Assembly: GCA_965246905.1 (NCBI GenBank)
Contig: CBDFFZ010000021.1
Span: 1 to 64,000 of the forward strand
From: UBA1952 sp965246905
Lineage (GTDB): Bacteria; Bacteroidota; Bacteroidia; Chitinophagales; Chitinophagaceae
DNA: 64,000 bases
Direction of reading: 5' to 3'
Numbering within the stretch: position 1 is the first letter of the stretch; each line of letters opens with the position of its first letter. Positions 1 through 7,661 of the stretch are shown piece after piece. The notes beneath the pieces were generated by a model that saw only the letters and a list, made by a program, of their open reading frames with translations, made no database searches and was not told the DNA's origin. The translations under genes were made by a program, and so were the position numbers.

Positions 1-49
1 TCCACGGAACTCAGTTCGATCCGTTCAATCAGTGTTCTATACTCGCTGC

Positions 50-1993
50 TCAGGTTTTAGTCATTTCTTTGGTCAATGCAATGGTAGTACCCTCGCCGGG
101 ATTACTTTCAATATGCAGGACAGCCCCGATTTCTGTTGCCCTGTGCTGCATGTTTTCAAGACCGTAATGGTCGCCATAAGTGGCGTCTTTATCAAATCCT
201 TTCCCATTGTCGACCAGTTGCAGCGAATAGCCTTTGTCTGTGGCCGTGATGGAAAGCTGCAGGGATTGTGCAGCCGCATGTTTCACCGAGTTGCCGGCAG
301 CTTCCTGCATGATGCGAAAAATATGAATGGCCTCCGACGAAAGCAATTGTATATCGCCGGTTATGTTTTCCTCTATCTGCAATTGCACAACCTGCTGATT
401 GTCTAAATGATGCTTTAAGTACATCTTCAGTTTATCAGCAAATTCCTGGAAGGTGACCACATCTTTATTTAACGCCCAGATGGTTTCGCGCAGGTCTATG
501 ATGGCCGTTTTGGCGGTGTCGTTCACCATGCTCAAAAAATGTTTGGCATCGGCCTCGCCCATCTTCATGGGGGCATCCAGCACGAAGTTGATGTTGTTGC
601 GGATATAGCTGAGCTGTGCGCCGATATTATCGTGCAGGTCGGCGGCAATGCGCTTGCGCTCGGCCTCTTTGGCAGCATTAATGGCCTGCGTTAGCTGGTG
701 CTGTTCTTCGGCATGTATCAGTTGTATTTCCAGTTGCTGCTTTTTATGATGCTGGGCAAAAATGATACGCGCTACTACAAGGCTCAGCAATGCCAGCGCA
801 ATAGTTCCGTACAAGAGGTAATTGCGCCGGGTAAGCTCATATTTCTGCTGAATGATGATGTTCTCTTTTTTCTGGGTTTCAAATTGGGTCTGCAGCTTGT
901 ACAGGGATTCTATTTTATCCTTTAAATACACGGAATCCTGCACTTCGATTACTTTATGAAGATAGGAGTCTGCGGCGGCATAATTTCCCAGCTTCTCGTA
1001 GGTATCGGCATAGGTCTTGTAAAAATCGGTGAACAAGCCGCCATTATTTGCAGCCTTTAAATACTTTTCTGCGTCCTTTAAGTAAGCCAGCACCTTCGCA
1101 TAATCCTTCTTATCGGAATACCTGTAAAAGTCAAGCAGCGATCCAAGCTCCTGCATCGCCGCCTGGATGCTGCCGATCTTTTTATAGGCGGCCAGCCCTT
1201 TTTCGAGCATAGCTTCTGCGGCAACTGTTTTGTGCTGCGTACTATAAATATCGGCCTGCGTGGTATAGCAATCAGCCAATCCTAAAAGGTGCTGCGTTTG
1301 GTTGGCGATATCAAATGCTTTGTTCAGAAAAAGCTGAGCCGAGTCAAGATGGTTCTCTAAATAATACTGGTAGGATAAGTTGGTGAACACTTTGAGATAA
1401 TCTGCCTGGTCCTTTGTATTCCCTATAAGCTGTGCAGCCCTGAGCCACCATTTTTTTGCATTAACGGGGTCTGACTGCAAGTTGCTATAACCCACACCAA
1501 GCAGGTTTGCAGCAAGGATCTGTGCCGAAAGATCATTGTATTTTTCCCCGCTGCCCAGCAGTTTGTAGCATTCCGGAAAGGTCTCCATTTTCCGTTGCCT
1601 GCTGAGGCATTTGGCATTCAGCCATAATAGCCGGTGGTATATTTTATAAAAGCGGCCAATGTCGGTGATGCTTTTTAGCGCAGCCCCGCTTACCTGCAGG
1701 GCGCTGTCGGCCTTGTAAGCACACAGGTAGTATTGGCCAAGATAAAAATCGGATAGCAGGCTATTTGCAACATCCTTGTTCACAGTACTCATCTGTTTTG
1801 CCCTTTGGGCATATAGCCTGAAACTGTCCGATGGCATAGATTCCCCTTGCCCGCATAGAGCCAGTAGGGTTGGCAATTTATCATTAGCCGGTGCATACAG
1901 GGCCGCTCTGAGACTATCTATCCTTACCGTTTGCCCACGACAAACGCCCGCTGCGGAGAACAATAAAATAAGCGTTACATACTTCCGGAACAT
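50..1993 (-). CDS. TPR-containing sensor histidine kinase (NarL/DegS class)
   Basis: Membrane sensor kinase that should phosphorylate a LuxR-type response regulator. From the N-terminus it shows a signal peptide (MFRKYVTLILLFSAAG), a long helical region with TPR-like repeats (about residues 30-370), one membrane helix (YLLYGTIALALLSLVV), a short coiled coil, a HisKA_3 dimerisation box with the phospho-accepting His in RIAADLHDNIGAQL, and an HATPase domain with DNGKGF and a GLENMQHRA block. The frame stays open to an ATG at 2026, but the ATG at 1993 puts the signal peptide at the very N-terminus and leaves about 40 nt after a TACATTTG promoter box at 2040-2047, so I prefer it. The cognate regulator is not visible and may lie before position 1. 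Confidence 0.9.
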   Translation of the reverse strand: MFRKYVTLILLFSAAGVCRGQTVRIDSLRAALYAPANDKLPTLLALCGQGESMPSDSFRLYAQRAKQMSTVNKDVANSLLSDFYLGQYYLCAYKADSALQVSGAALKSITDIGRFYKIYHRLLWLNAKCLSRQRKMETFPECYKLLGSGEKYNDLSAQILAANLLGVGYSNLQSDPVNAKKWWLRAAQLIGNTKDQADYLKVFTNLSYQYYLENHLDSAQLFLNKAFDIANQTQHLLGLADCYTTQADIYSTQHKTVAAEAMLEKGLAAYKKIGSIQAAMQELGSLLDFYRYSDKKDYAKVLAYLKDAEKYLKAANNGGLFTDFYKTYADTYEKLGNYAAADSYLHKVIEVQDSVYLKDKIESLYKLQTQFETQKKENIIIQQKYELTRRNYLLYGTIALALLSLVVARIIFAQHHKKQQLEIQLIHAEEQHQLTQAINAAKEAERKRIAADLHDNIGAQLSYIRNNINFVLDAPMKMGEADAKHFLSMVNDTAKTAIIDLRETIWALNKDVVTFQEFADKLKMYLKHHLDNQQVVQLQIEENITGDIQLLSSEAIHIFRIMQEAAGNSVKHAAAQSLQLSITATDKGYSLQLVDNGKGFDKDATYGDHYGLENMQHRATEIGAVLHIESNPGEGTTIALTKEMTKT

Positions 1994-2039
1994 ACTGCCT
2001 GAGCGGGGGGATGGTAAAGGCTTCACCTAACTATAAACG

Positions 2040-2047
2040 CAAATGTA
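2040..2047 (-). promoter_or_regulatory. Bacteroidota -7 box for the sensor kinase
   Basis: Reads TACATTTG on the minus strand, an exact match to the TAnnTTTG element. A T-rich stretch with TTTG lies 16 nt upstream, a shorter spacer than the usual 19, so the -33 element is uncertain. The box sits 46 nt before the preferred start at 1993. Confidence 0.45.
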
Positions 2048-2183
2048 TTTTATTCCTTTCTTGCAAAAAATACCGCATATGCGTTATTGCGCCGGCCTAT
2101 GCGCTACACCACCTTTGTTATGCGATTGGGTGATTCTCTCTTTTTAAATACATTTTTCTTTTCTACTCACTAAAAAATTAAAA

Positions 2184-3278
2184 ATGAAAAAATTAATTCC
2201 TTTTTATTTCGTTGCGCTGCTTGCCGGGAAGGCGGATGCACAAGTGGTTGCGCTGGTAAACAGCACTTCAGGAACCACTACTATTTTCCAGACTATGGAC
2301 TCGGCAGTGAATGCCGCGGCTAATAATGACCTTATCTACTGTTCGGGTGGCATGGTACGTTGGAATGTTTCCGGGGGAACTTCTATATCGAAAAAGCTGA
2401 ATATCTATGGTGCCGGTATTCATTTTGATTCTACTTCCACAACAGGAATAACCAAATTTTACCAGGATGGAGGTGGCGGCACCTCGCCTAACATACGATT
2501 TTCGCAAACTGCGGATAACAGCTTTATCAGCGGCTGTGATTTTACAAATTATTATATCAATAAGGAAGCGCCCAGTACAATCATCTATAGCATCAATTTC
2601 CAGCGTTGCAAGTTTGGCAATGAAATCCACGGAAATGTTCCGATCAATATGTCAGGATCTACCACTTCTCCCAATTTCAATTTTAGTGAATGTATCATTA
2701 ACGGAACGGTAAGCAGTGGCTTTGGATATATCGCCAACTTCAACAACTGCTTTATCACTTCAATTTACGACATCGCCCCGGGCGCTACGTTCAACAATTG
2801 CATTATCTATCCTGATGATAATACTTCTACGAACAGCCCTATGGGATATGCATCGACTTTCAACAACTGCATCTTTTATAACATCCCGGCCTGGATTCCA
2901 AACTTCCTGGGCCATACGCCCAGCAACTGGGTTTTAAACAACTGTGTGTTCAACGGGCCAAATTTCATCGCGCAGTCCGGCGGCACCGGCAATGTGCTGA
3001 GCAACTGCATTTTCAACGTGCCGGCAAGCAGCCTGTTTGTAAGTGTTGGCACCAATGGTAACTGGTGGCATTCATCAGACAATTTCCATTTGGTAGCAGG
3101 TAGCCCGGCCCTTACCGCAGGCATTGGTGGTACACAAGCTGGCATTTACGGTGGCGCTAATAGCGCTAAAGCAGGCCTGGTTCCGGTAAATCCGCATATA
3201 TCTCAGGCAACCGTCCCGGCAGTTTCCACGAACGGTCAACTGAATGTTACGATCAATGCGGCTGCGCAGCAAAATTAA
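2184..3278 (+). CDS. Secreted beta-helix-like protein
   Basis: Signal peptide MKKLIPFYFVALLAGKADAQ is followed by a body full of short Asn/Cys repeats (FNNCII, FNNCIF, NNCVFNG, SNCIFNV), spaced about 20-30 residues apart. This is the ladder pattern of right-handed parallel beta-helix proteins such as polymorphic outer membrane and pectate-lyase-fold proteins. There is no catalytic signature I can identify and no type IX sorting tail on this protein. The end reads SPALTAGIGGTQAGIYGG, the usual closing rung of such proteins. It is 23 nt upstream of a gene that does carry a T9SS tail, so the two are probably co-transcribed. Function unknown; surface or extracellular location inferred. Confidence 0.75.
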   Translation: MKKLIPFYFVALLAGKADAQVVALVNSTSGTTTIFQTMDSAVNAAANNDLIYCSGGMVRWNVSGGTSISKKLNIYGAGIHFDSTSTTGITKFYQDGGGGTSPNIRFSQTADNSFISGCDFTNYYINKEAPSTIIYSINFQRCKFGNEIHGNVPINMSGSTTSPNFNFSECIINGTVSSGFGYIANFNNCFITSIYDIAPGATFNNCIIYPDDNTSTNSPMGYASTFNNCIFYNIPAWIPNFLGHTPSNWVLNNCVFNGPNFIAQSGGTGNVLSNCIFNVPASSLFVSVGTNGNWWHSSDNFHLVAGSPALTAGIGGTQAGIYGGANSAKAGLVPVNPHISQATVPAVSTNGQLNVTINAAAQQN

Positions 3279-3301
3279 TTCACCCTCAAAAAATCGATAG
3301 T

Positions 3302-4042
3302 ATGAAAAATCTATTTTCAGCAGTTGCGGGTGTTTTGCTCTGCTTGCTACCTCTAAGTGGTTTCGCGCAAAATCGTATTAATGCATATGAATATTGGATT
3401 GACGGGAACTACGCTGCTAAAACTGCAGGTACAATCACTCCTGCGGTGAATGCCAATATAACTTTCACAGCCAATACAGCTGCGATACATCCCGGCTACC
3501 ACACGCTTAGCTATTGGGTCAAAGACAATAACGGGAAATGGAGCACGGTGATAACAAAAGGATTTACGAACAGCCATAATGATATGAGTAAATTCGAATA
3601 CTGGTTTGATGGTAAGTACAATACCGCAGTGCAGGTGAGCATACCAAATACCTTTAATGCCGCCTATACAAATCCAATCAGCGTATCAGGTGTAAGTGTT
3701 GGTACACATACAATCGCTTATCGTTTCAAAGACATCCTGGGTGGTTGGAGTGTGCCGGTAACAGATACGTTCAATAGGCCGGATAGCAGCACTACGGGTA
3801 TCAGCATGTTTTCAGCACCTGCAACTATTTATCCAAACCCTACTACGCGTGATGTTTTTGTGGCTCTGCCATCAGGCAAGTATCAATACAGGATATATGA
3901 TGCAGTGGGCAAAAATGTACAGGAAGGCGCGGTTTTGAATAACCAGATAAGCCTGCAAAACCTTGTGGCCGGAACCTACCTGTTGCTGCTGAATGATGAG
4001 ACATCAAGCAAGCGCTATCATCAAAAAATAGTAAAAAAGTAG
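3302..4042 (+). CDS. T9SS type A sorting domain protein
   Basis: Signal peptide MKNLFSAVAGVLLCLLPLSGFAQ, then two similar beta-rich segments of about 70 residues, each beginning with a YWIDG/YWFDG motif and ending in a V-G-T-H/Y-H-T-L/I strand (residues about 27-85 and 95-155). The last 70 residues form the C-terminal signal of the type IX secretion system: IYPNPTTRDVFV, a YRIYDAVGKNV strand, LVAGTYLLLL and a basic end (IVKK). It should be exported through the outer membrane and anchored or released at the cell surface. Likely in one transcript with the beta-helix protein upstream; an intrinsic terminator lies at 4273-4301. Confidence 0.85.
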   Translation: MKNLFSAVAGVLLCLLPLSGFAQNRINAYEYWIDGNYAAKTAGTITPAVNANITFTANTAAIHPGYHTLSYWVKDNNGKWSTVITKGFTNSHNDMSKFEYWFDGKYNTAVQVSIPNTFNAAYTNPISVSGVSVGTHTIAYRFKDILGGWSVPVTDTFNRPDSSTTGISMFSAPATIYPNPTTRDVFVALPSGKYQYRIYDAVGKNVQEGAVLNNQISLQNLVAGTYLLLLNDETSSKRYHQKIVKK

Positions 4043-4104
4043 TGTTCGCGTAAGTTTTAGCGGCGCATAGGTAAATGCGGCTTAGCGTATATCCAGAAAT
4101 ACTT

Positions 4105-4167
4105 TTGTCATCCTGAGCTTGCCGAAGGATAATAAGTAATAAGGCTTCGACAAGCTCAGCCTGACAA
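4105..4167. repeat. Imperfect inverted repeat (TTGTCAT-type hairpin)
   Basis: Left arm 4105-4127 and right arm 4145-4167 are complementary at 20 of 23 positions and contain GAGCTTG and CAAGCTC; the loop is 17 nt. A second pair of perfect 8-bp arms, TATCCAGA at 4090-4097 and TCTGGATA at 4190-4197, flanks it. The left arm opens with TTGTCAT, as do two other hairpins in the window (7447 and 52997). It looks like a REP- or MITE-like dispersed element. Confidence 0.7.
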
Positions 4168-4272
4168 TCGTTGATGGAGTTGTCTACTATCTGGATAGGC
4201 TCTTCGCATAGAGCCGTTCAAATCGTCCATGAGCCTGCTCGCAATATATCTATTCATCTCTATTGAATTGAA

Positions 4273-4301
4273 GGAGCCGCTTAACGCGGCTCCTTTTTTT
4301 T
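4273..4301 (+). terminator. Intrinsic terminator after the T9SS protein
   Basis: An 8-bp GC-rich stem (GGAGCCGC / GCGGCTCC) with a 5-nt loop is followed by a run of eight T residues. It ends the transcript of the two secreted-protein genes. Confidence 0.85.
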
Positions 4302-4520
4302 GTGCCCATAGTAAAATGCAGCTACAATAGGTATGTTGTCGGTTTAGATCCCATCGTCTTTATGCTTCCCGATATCCGCTGTATTCCTGCAAAACCAGGC
4401 ATTTGCCAGGAAATCAGCCTCTTTTTAAAAAAGTTCAAAAATTTTCTTCGCATTGTTGAGTTTGGCATGGTTATTGATATATATTATGTAGCGGATTTAA
4501 GGTGCCGGCGCTGGCACTGC

Positions 4521-4773
4521 CGTAATTACAGCTGACCGTTTCGTAATTGTTAATGCATGAGTGGCATTCATTATATGTCCTGCAGTAATTGTATCTGTCC
4601 GTGCCGTAATTACCGCTGTCCGCCCCGTATATCGTAATGTCTGAATCGCAATTATTATATGTCTTGCCTGCAAAGCGCCCTGTCCGCCTCGTATATGCTT
4701 ATGCCTGTATCGTAATTACTATATGTTGTGCCGTAATTGCAGGTGGCCGCATCGTAATTTGTCTGGTCCTAAA
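4521..4773. repeat. Degenerate 21-bp tandem repeat, about 12 units
   Basis: CGTAATT occurs exactly at 4521, 4542, 4605, 4711, 4732 and 4753, with near matches at 4563, 4584, 4626, 4647 and 4690. Nearly all fall on a 21-bp ladder, with one unit 22 bp long near 4668. Unit consensus is roughly CGTAATTRYTATATGTCYKGC. The plus strand has stops in every frame. On the minus strand two short frames read heptads with Ile-Thr at the same place but are broken by stops and by the 22-bp unit. Either a decayed coding repeat or a helically phased DNA array. Confidence 0.75.
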
Positions 4774-4887
4774 AAAGCTTTACACTTCTGAGCGTTGTTT
4801 TTAATTTTGCCGACACTGCATCGGCTTATCGCTGATTCAAGGTATACCCTTTTATTTTGATCCTGATTTGGTCTTTCAGCCCCCTCT

Positions 4888-5021
4888 CTTATTCCTGAAC
4901 TTAGGGTGGCTGTTCTTTCTTATTATGGATTCCCCTTACATCCTGCACCGGTAATTCTGTCAGCCCCTTCACCTCTTTCCTTATTCCTGTTTACCCCCGG
5001 CAGGATCCACCCTTATTCCTG
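4888..5021. repeat. Short direct repeats of CTTATTCCTG
   Basis: The 10-mer CTTATTCCTG is present at 4888-4897, 4980-4989 and 5012-5021, in a pyrimidine-rich strand that also repeats CAGCCCC before the first two copies. No ORF covers it. It abuts the IS3 end, so it may be the target region or part of the element's flank. The rest of 4302-5037 holds no gene I can support. Confidence 0.5.
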
Positions 5022-5037
5022 TTTTCCTGTCCCCGCA

Positions 5038-5113
5038 GTGTTATCCACCTAAATGTTTAGGCGGGCAGGCCCCAAAGCCTGCCCGCCGTATAGAACATTT
5101 AGGTGGATAACAC
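5038..5113. repeat. Long near-perfect palindrome at the 3' end of the IS3 element
   Basis: Outer arms 5038-5057 and 5094-5113 are perfect 20-nt complements (beginning GTGTTATCCACC). Inside them are second perfect 11-bp arms, GGCGGGCAGGC at 5060-5070 and its complement at 5077-5087, with a 6-nt loop. The right outer arm contains the last codons and stop of the transposase gene. There is no T-run, so a plain terminator is unlikely. Confidence 0.85.
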
Positions 5114-6043
5114 GGCCACAGGCTTCGCTATGCTTTCCTTTATCACCACTTCCTCAGCCCCGTCCCCGGATACGCTGACCGGTGACTTGCCCCAGCGTTT
5201 TCGAAGCACACCCTGACCCTCGTGCGCCACGTCAGGGGTCAGGTAATCGCAGCTCGCGTGCGGACGAAGATTGTTATAACGCACCGCCGCGCTGTCCACC
5301 GCCACCGACGCTGCCCCATAATGCTCGAAAGTCTGATCCAGCTCAAACTCGTCTTTAAGAATGCCATTGACCCGCTCGGCAAGTGCATTCTCGTAGGGAT
5401 CACCGTTCTCGGTCATTGAGATGCGGATCTTATTGGCCTTCAATTCATCCACATATTCCCCGCAGCAGTACTGCACGCCGCGGTCCGAGTGATGGATCAG
5501 CGCTTCGGTGACCTTGTTGGCAGCCACGGCCATCTTCAGGGCCAGAAGCGGGCCTTCGGCGTGCAGCCCCTTTTGCAGCCGGTAGCCCACGATCTTGTGG
5601 CTGTAGGCATCGGTGATGATGCTTAGGTAACAGAAGCTGTCCCCGGCCCGCAGGTAAGTAATGTCGCTTACCCAGAGCTGGCAGGGGCCGTCCAGCGCCA
5701 GGTCCCGGATCAGGTTGGGATACTTTCGGTAGGGATGGTCTGAATCGGTGGTGCGCGCCTTACGCCTGCGTTTTCGCATGAGCATGCCATGGCGGTCAAG
5801 CAAATCATAAAGACCATCGCGGCCGAGCTTTATGGCATGGCGCCCAAAGGGTTCTGTGAGCATAAAATGCAGCTTGGCGGCGCCAATGCGGGGTAGATCG
5901 CGGCGGATGTCACCCACCAGCTTTAGTACCAGGGTATCGCGGATGCCCCGGTTGTGCTGCCGCTCACCGTAATCGTAGAAAGCCTGTCTCGACTTCCCAA
6001 ACAGTGCGCACAGGGTACCCAGACCATGGCGGTCGGGATACAA
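5099..6043 (-). CDS. IS3-family transposase OrfB (DDE integrase core)
   Basis: Catalyses cut and paste/copy-out transposition of the IS. It carries an IS3-type helical N-terminus (LCALFGKSRQAFYDYG), a HTH_21-like region (IGAAKLHFML) and an rve integrase core with the catalytic triad: Asp in LWVSDITYL, Asp in IHHSDRGVQY and Glu in YENALAERVNGILK. The frame starts at a TTG (6043), but it is also open further upstream and joins OrfA through a -1 shift, so the working protein is probably the OrfAB fusion. The stop codon lies inside the palindrome at 5094-5113. The C-terminal extension after the core (residues about 270-314) is longer than in many relatives. Confidence 0.9.
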   Translation of the reverse strand: MYPDRHGLGTLCALFGKSRQAFYDYGERQHNRGIRDTLVLKLVGDIRRDLPRIGAAKLHFMLTEPFGRHAIKLGRDGLYDLLDRHGMLMRKRRRKARTTDSDHPYRKYPNLIRDLALDGPCQLWVSDITYLRAGDSFCYLSIITDAYSHKIVGYRLQKGLHAEGPLLALKMAVAANKVTEALIHHSDRGVQYCCGEYVDELKANKIRISMTENGDPYENALAERVNGILKDEFELDQTFEHYGAASVAVDSAAVRYNNLRPHASCDYLTPDVAHEGQGVLRKRWGKSPVSVSGDGAEEVVIKESIAKPVAVLST

Positions 6044-6057
6044 AATGCGCAGCAGAC

Positions 6058-6471
6058 TTACTGTTTGGTGCCAGCTTTTTTTCGGATCTCGATTTTGAAC
6101 TGGTCTTCGGCCACGTCGATCATCGTATCCAGGGCGGTGCCGCGCAGCCGGGCATGCGCCAGCTGGTCTTCGAGCTCTTTGTTTCTTTTGCGCAAGGCAT
6201 CGAGCTCTGCCTGTTCGGCCTCGGTCATAGGGGGCAAAGGTAGGGGATGGGTGTCGCCGTAGCGTCTGATCCAGGTGTAGATCAGGGCTCGGCCGCTTGC
6301 CGGGCTAAGGCCGAATCGCTCGATGGCCTGACTGGCTGTCAGTTCACCGCAGCGGATCTCACCGACCAGCCAGCGGCGGAAAGCGGTCTCAAATTGTTGT
6401 GCTTCCCCCACCTGGCCGAAGCTGTCTGATAACCGGATTGTGTAGCCCGGCTTTGTCTTTTGTTCTTGCAT
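6058..6471 (-). CDS. IS3-family transposase OrfA (helix-turn-helix)
   Basis: DNA-binding half of the IS transposase. Residues about 20-75 form a helix-turn-helix (ELTASQAIERFGLSPASGRALIYTWIRRYG) and residues 80-125 a coiled coil that would serve as the leucine-zipper dimerisation segment (MTEAEQAELDALRKRNKELE). Near its 3' end the frame-zero codons CGA AAA AAA GCT form an A-run of seven followed by G (complement at 6076-6082); a -1 slip there continues as SWHQTVSLLRILYPDRH straight into OrfB. Unshifted reading stops at 6058. Confidence 0.88.
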   Translation of the reverse strand: MQEQKTKPGYTIRLSDSFGQVGEAQQFETAFRRWLVGEIRCGELTASQAIERFGLSPASGRALIYTWIRRYGDTHPLPLPPMTEAEQAELDALRKRNKELEDQLAHARLRGTALDTMIDVAEDQFKIEIRKKAGTKQ

Positions 6472-6662
6472 TTACTCTGGTTTTTAATCCCCAGACGTGA
6501 CAAGCTATTTCAGTACAAGACAATTAGTGCTCGCCGCTTCGCATTCATGATGCATACGGGCTGTAGGTCTTCCCGGCCCGCCCTCTTTTAACCACTGTTT
6601 ACTCTGCTACCGGCTTCCCCCTATAGCAACTTTTATTCATTACCATTAAAACGACAAAGTTT

Positions 6663-7343
6663 ATGAATCAAAAACAACAGAACCGCCTGATGATGAACAA
6701 GGCGGTAGCGAACCTGAACAAGGACAACCAGGAAATATGGCAGCGCGTGCCTGCCTTCGCGCGTGCGCAAGAAGAGCTGGTAGCCTCTATAATGGGCCGC
6801 GACAAAGCTGCGCAGGTGCAGTCGGTACCAACCACCGGCGCTACAACCGGTAAGCAGGCCGACGCGGCAGATGCGATCGATAAGATCTTGTCGCTGGCCA
6901 AGAGCTGTGCGGCCTATGCCATGGAGACGGCGAACCACGACCTGTATGCGCGAATGAGCTTTGCGAAATACCTCCTGCTGCGGATGCCCGATAATGAGCA
7001 GGTGGCCACGCTCACCGAGATGATGAGGCAGATAGATGCCCATGCGGAGCAACTGGGAGATTATGGTGTAACCAAAGAAGCGGTAGCTGCAGCCCATGCG
7101 GCGCTGGATAGAGTAGATACCGGCATCACCGCCCCGCGCAGCATCACCGATGCGGGTGCGGCGGCCACCAAATCCGTGCTGCAGTGGGAGGCCCAGAGCT
7201 ACCATGCGCTTGGCATCATGGACCGGCTGGTGCACGTTTTCGCAGAGAAATCTCCCGATTTTGTAAGGCAGTACCGCCAGGCACGGATCATCGTGGACAG
7301 TGGTATGAGGCATGATAACAACCCTGACATACCAAACGCTTAA
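6663..7343 (+). CDS. Helical hypothetical protein
   Basis: 226 residues, Ala-rich and predicted almost wholly alpha-helical, without signal peptide or membrane helix, so cytoplasmic. I do not recognise a named domain. The start (MNQKQQNRLMMNKAVAN) follows an A-rich leader. Two blocks look structured: residues about 1-45, and 65-215 with DAADAIDKILSLAKSCAAYAMETAN. It stands alone between the IS3 element and the hsd island and has its own terminator at 7380-7404. Similar stand-alone helical proteins of this length are common in Chitinophagaceae (recalled, not searched). The opposite strand also has a long open frame, which I take as a shadow. Confidence 0.75.
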   Translation: MNQKQQNRLMMNKAVANLNKDNQEIWQRVPAFARAQEELVASIMGRDKAAQVQSVPTTGATTGKQADAADAIDKILSLAKSCAAYAMETANHDLYARMSFAKYLLLRMPDNEQVATLTEMMRQIDAHAEQLGDYGVTKEAVAAAHAALDRVDTGITAPRSITDAGAAATKSVLQWEAQSYHALGIMDRLVHVFAEKSPDFVRQYRQARIIVDSGMRHDNNPDIPNA

Positions 7344-7379
7344 TTATAAATCTATCCGTGGGGAACCGATAGCAGCTTG

Positions 7380-7404
7380 AAGCCACCTTTGCGGTGGCTT
7401 TTTT
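7380..7404 (+). terminator. Intrinsic terminator
   Basis: Stem AAGCCACC / GGTGGCTT with loop TTTGC, followed by a T-tract. Positioned 37 nt after the helical protein's stop codon. Confidence 0.85.
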
Positions 7405-7446
7405 GTTTTTATGAAGCGATGTTATACCAATCAGACAACAAACTTT

Positions 7447-7575
7447 TTGTCATTCTGAATAAAGCTTTGAAGCTTTAGCTTCATTGCGTAGTGAAGAATT
7501 TGTCCGCCTCTGCCTCAGGGAGCTCATTTACTACACAATCCGGCATTCTCCGGAAAGGTTCATTCAGTACGACAA
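7447..7575. repeat. Degenerate inverted repeat, TTGTCATTCTGAAT type
   Basis: TTGTCATTCTGAAT at 7447-7460 pairs with ATTCAGTACGACAA at 7562-7575 (12 of 14). The interior has AAGCTTTGAAGCTTT. The gap 7405-7661 has no believable gene. This arm begins like the hairpins at 4105 and 52997 and matches a kind of repeat often seen in Bacteroidota intergenic DNA. Confidence 0.5.
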
Positions 7576-7661
7576 GATTTTTACAATACAATTATTCGTT
7601 GGCTAATTGGTGTCAGATATGGAATATTCTACTGGTTTTTTTTCGCCGATCAAACGTGAGG

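Larger units (their letters stand above)
5038..6517 (-). mobile_element. IS3-family insertion sequence, ends not resolved
   Basis: Two consecutive reading frames encode an IS3-type OrfA and a DDE OrfB, with a -1 frameshift signal between them. The element is visibly richer in GC than its neighbours. I could not match terminal inverted repeats: upstream of orfA there is GTGACAAGCTATTTCAGTACA (6497-6517 region), downstream of orfB is the 76-bp palindrome, and the two do not resemble each other. The limits given are therefore approximate. Confidence 0.7.

Noticed and set aside
4302..4535. A 77-residue plus-strand frame in the gene-free region
   Set aside because: No start context, no hydrophobic or repeat pattern, and its end runs into the 21-bp repeat array.
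4521..4773. CRISPR array
   Set aside because: Repeat units are contiguous at 21 bp without unique spacers and differ from each other; no cas genes in the window.
6633..7313. A 226-residue open frame on the minus strand opposite the helical protein gene
   Set aside because: It mirrors the plus-strand gene, has Arg/His/Gly-rich shadow composition and no domain; the plus-strand frame has proper start context and terminator.
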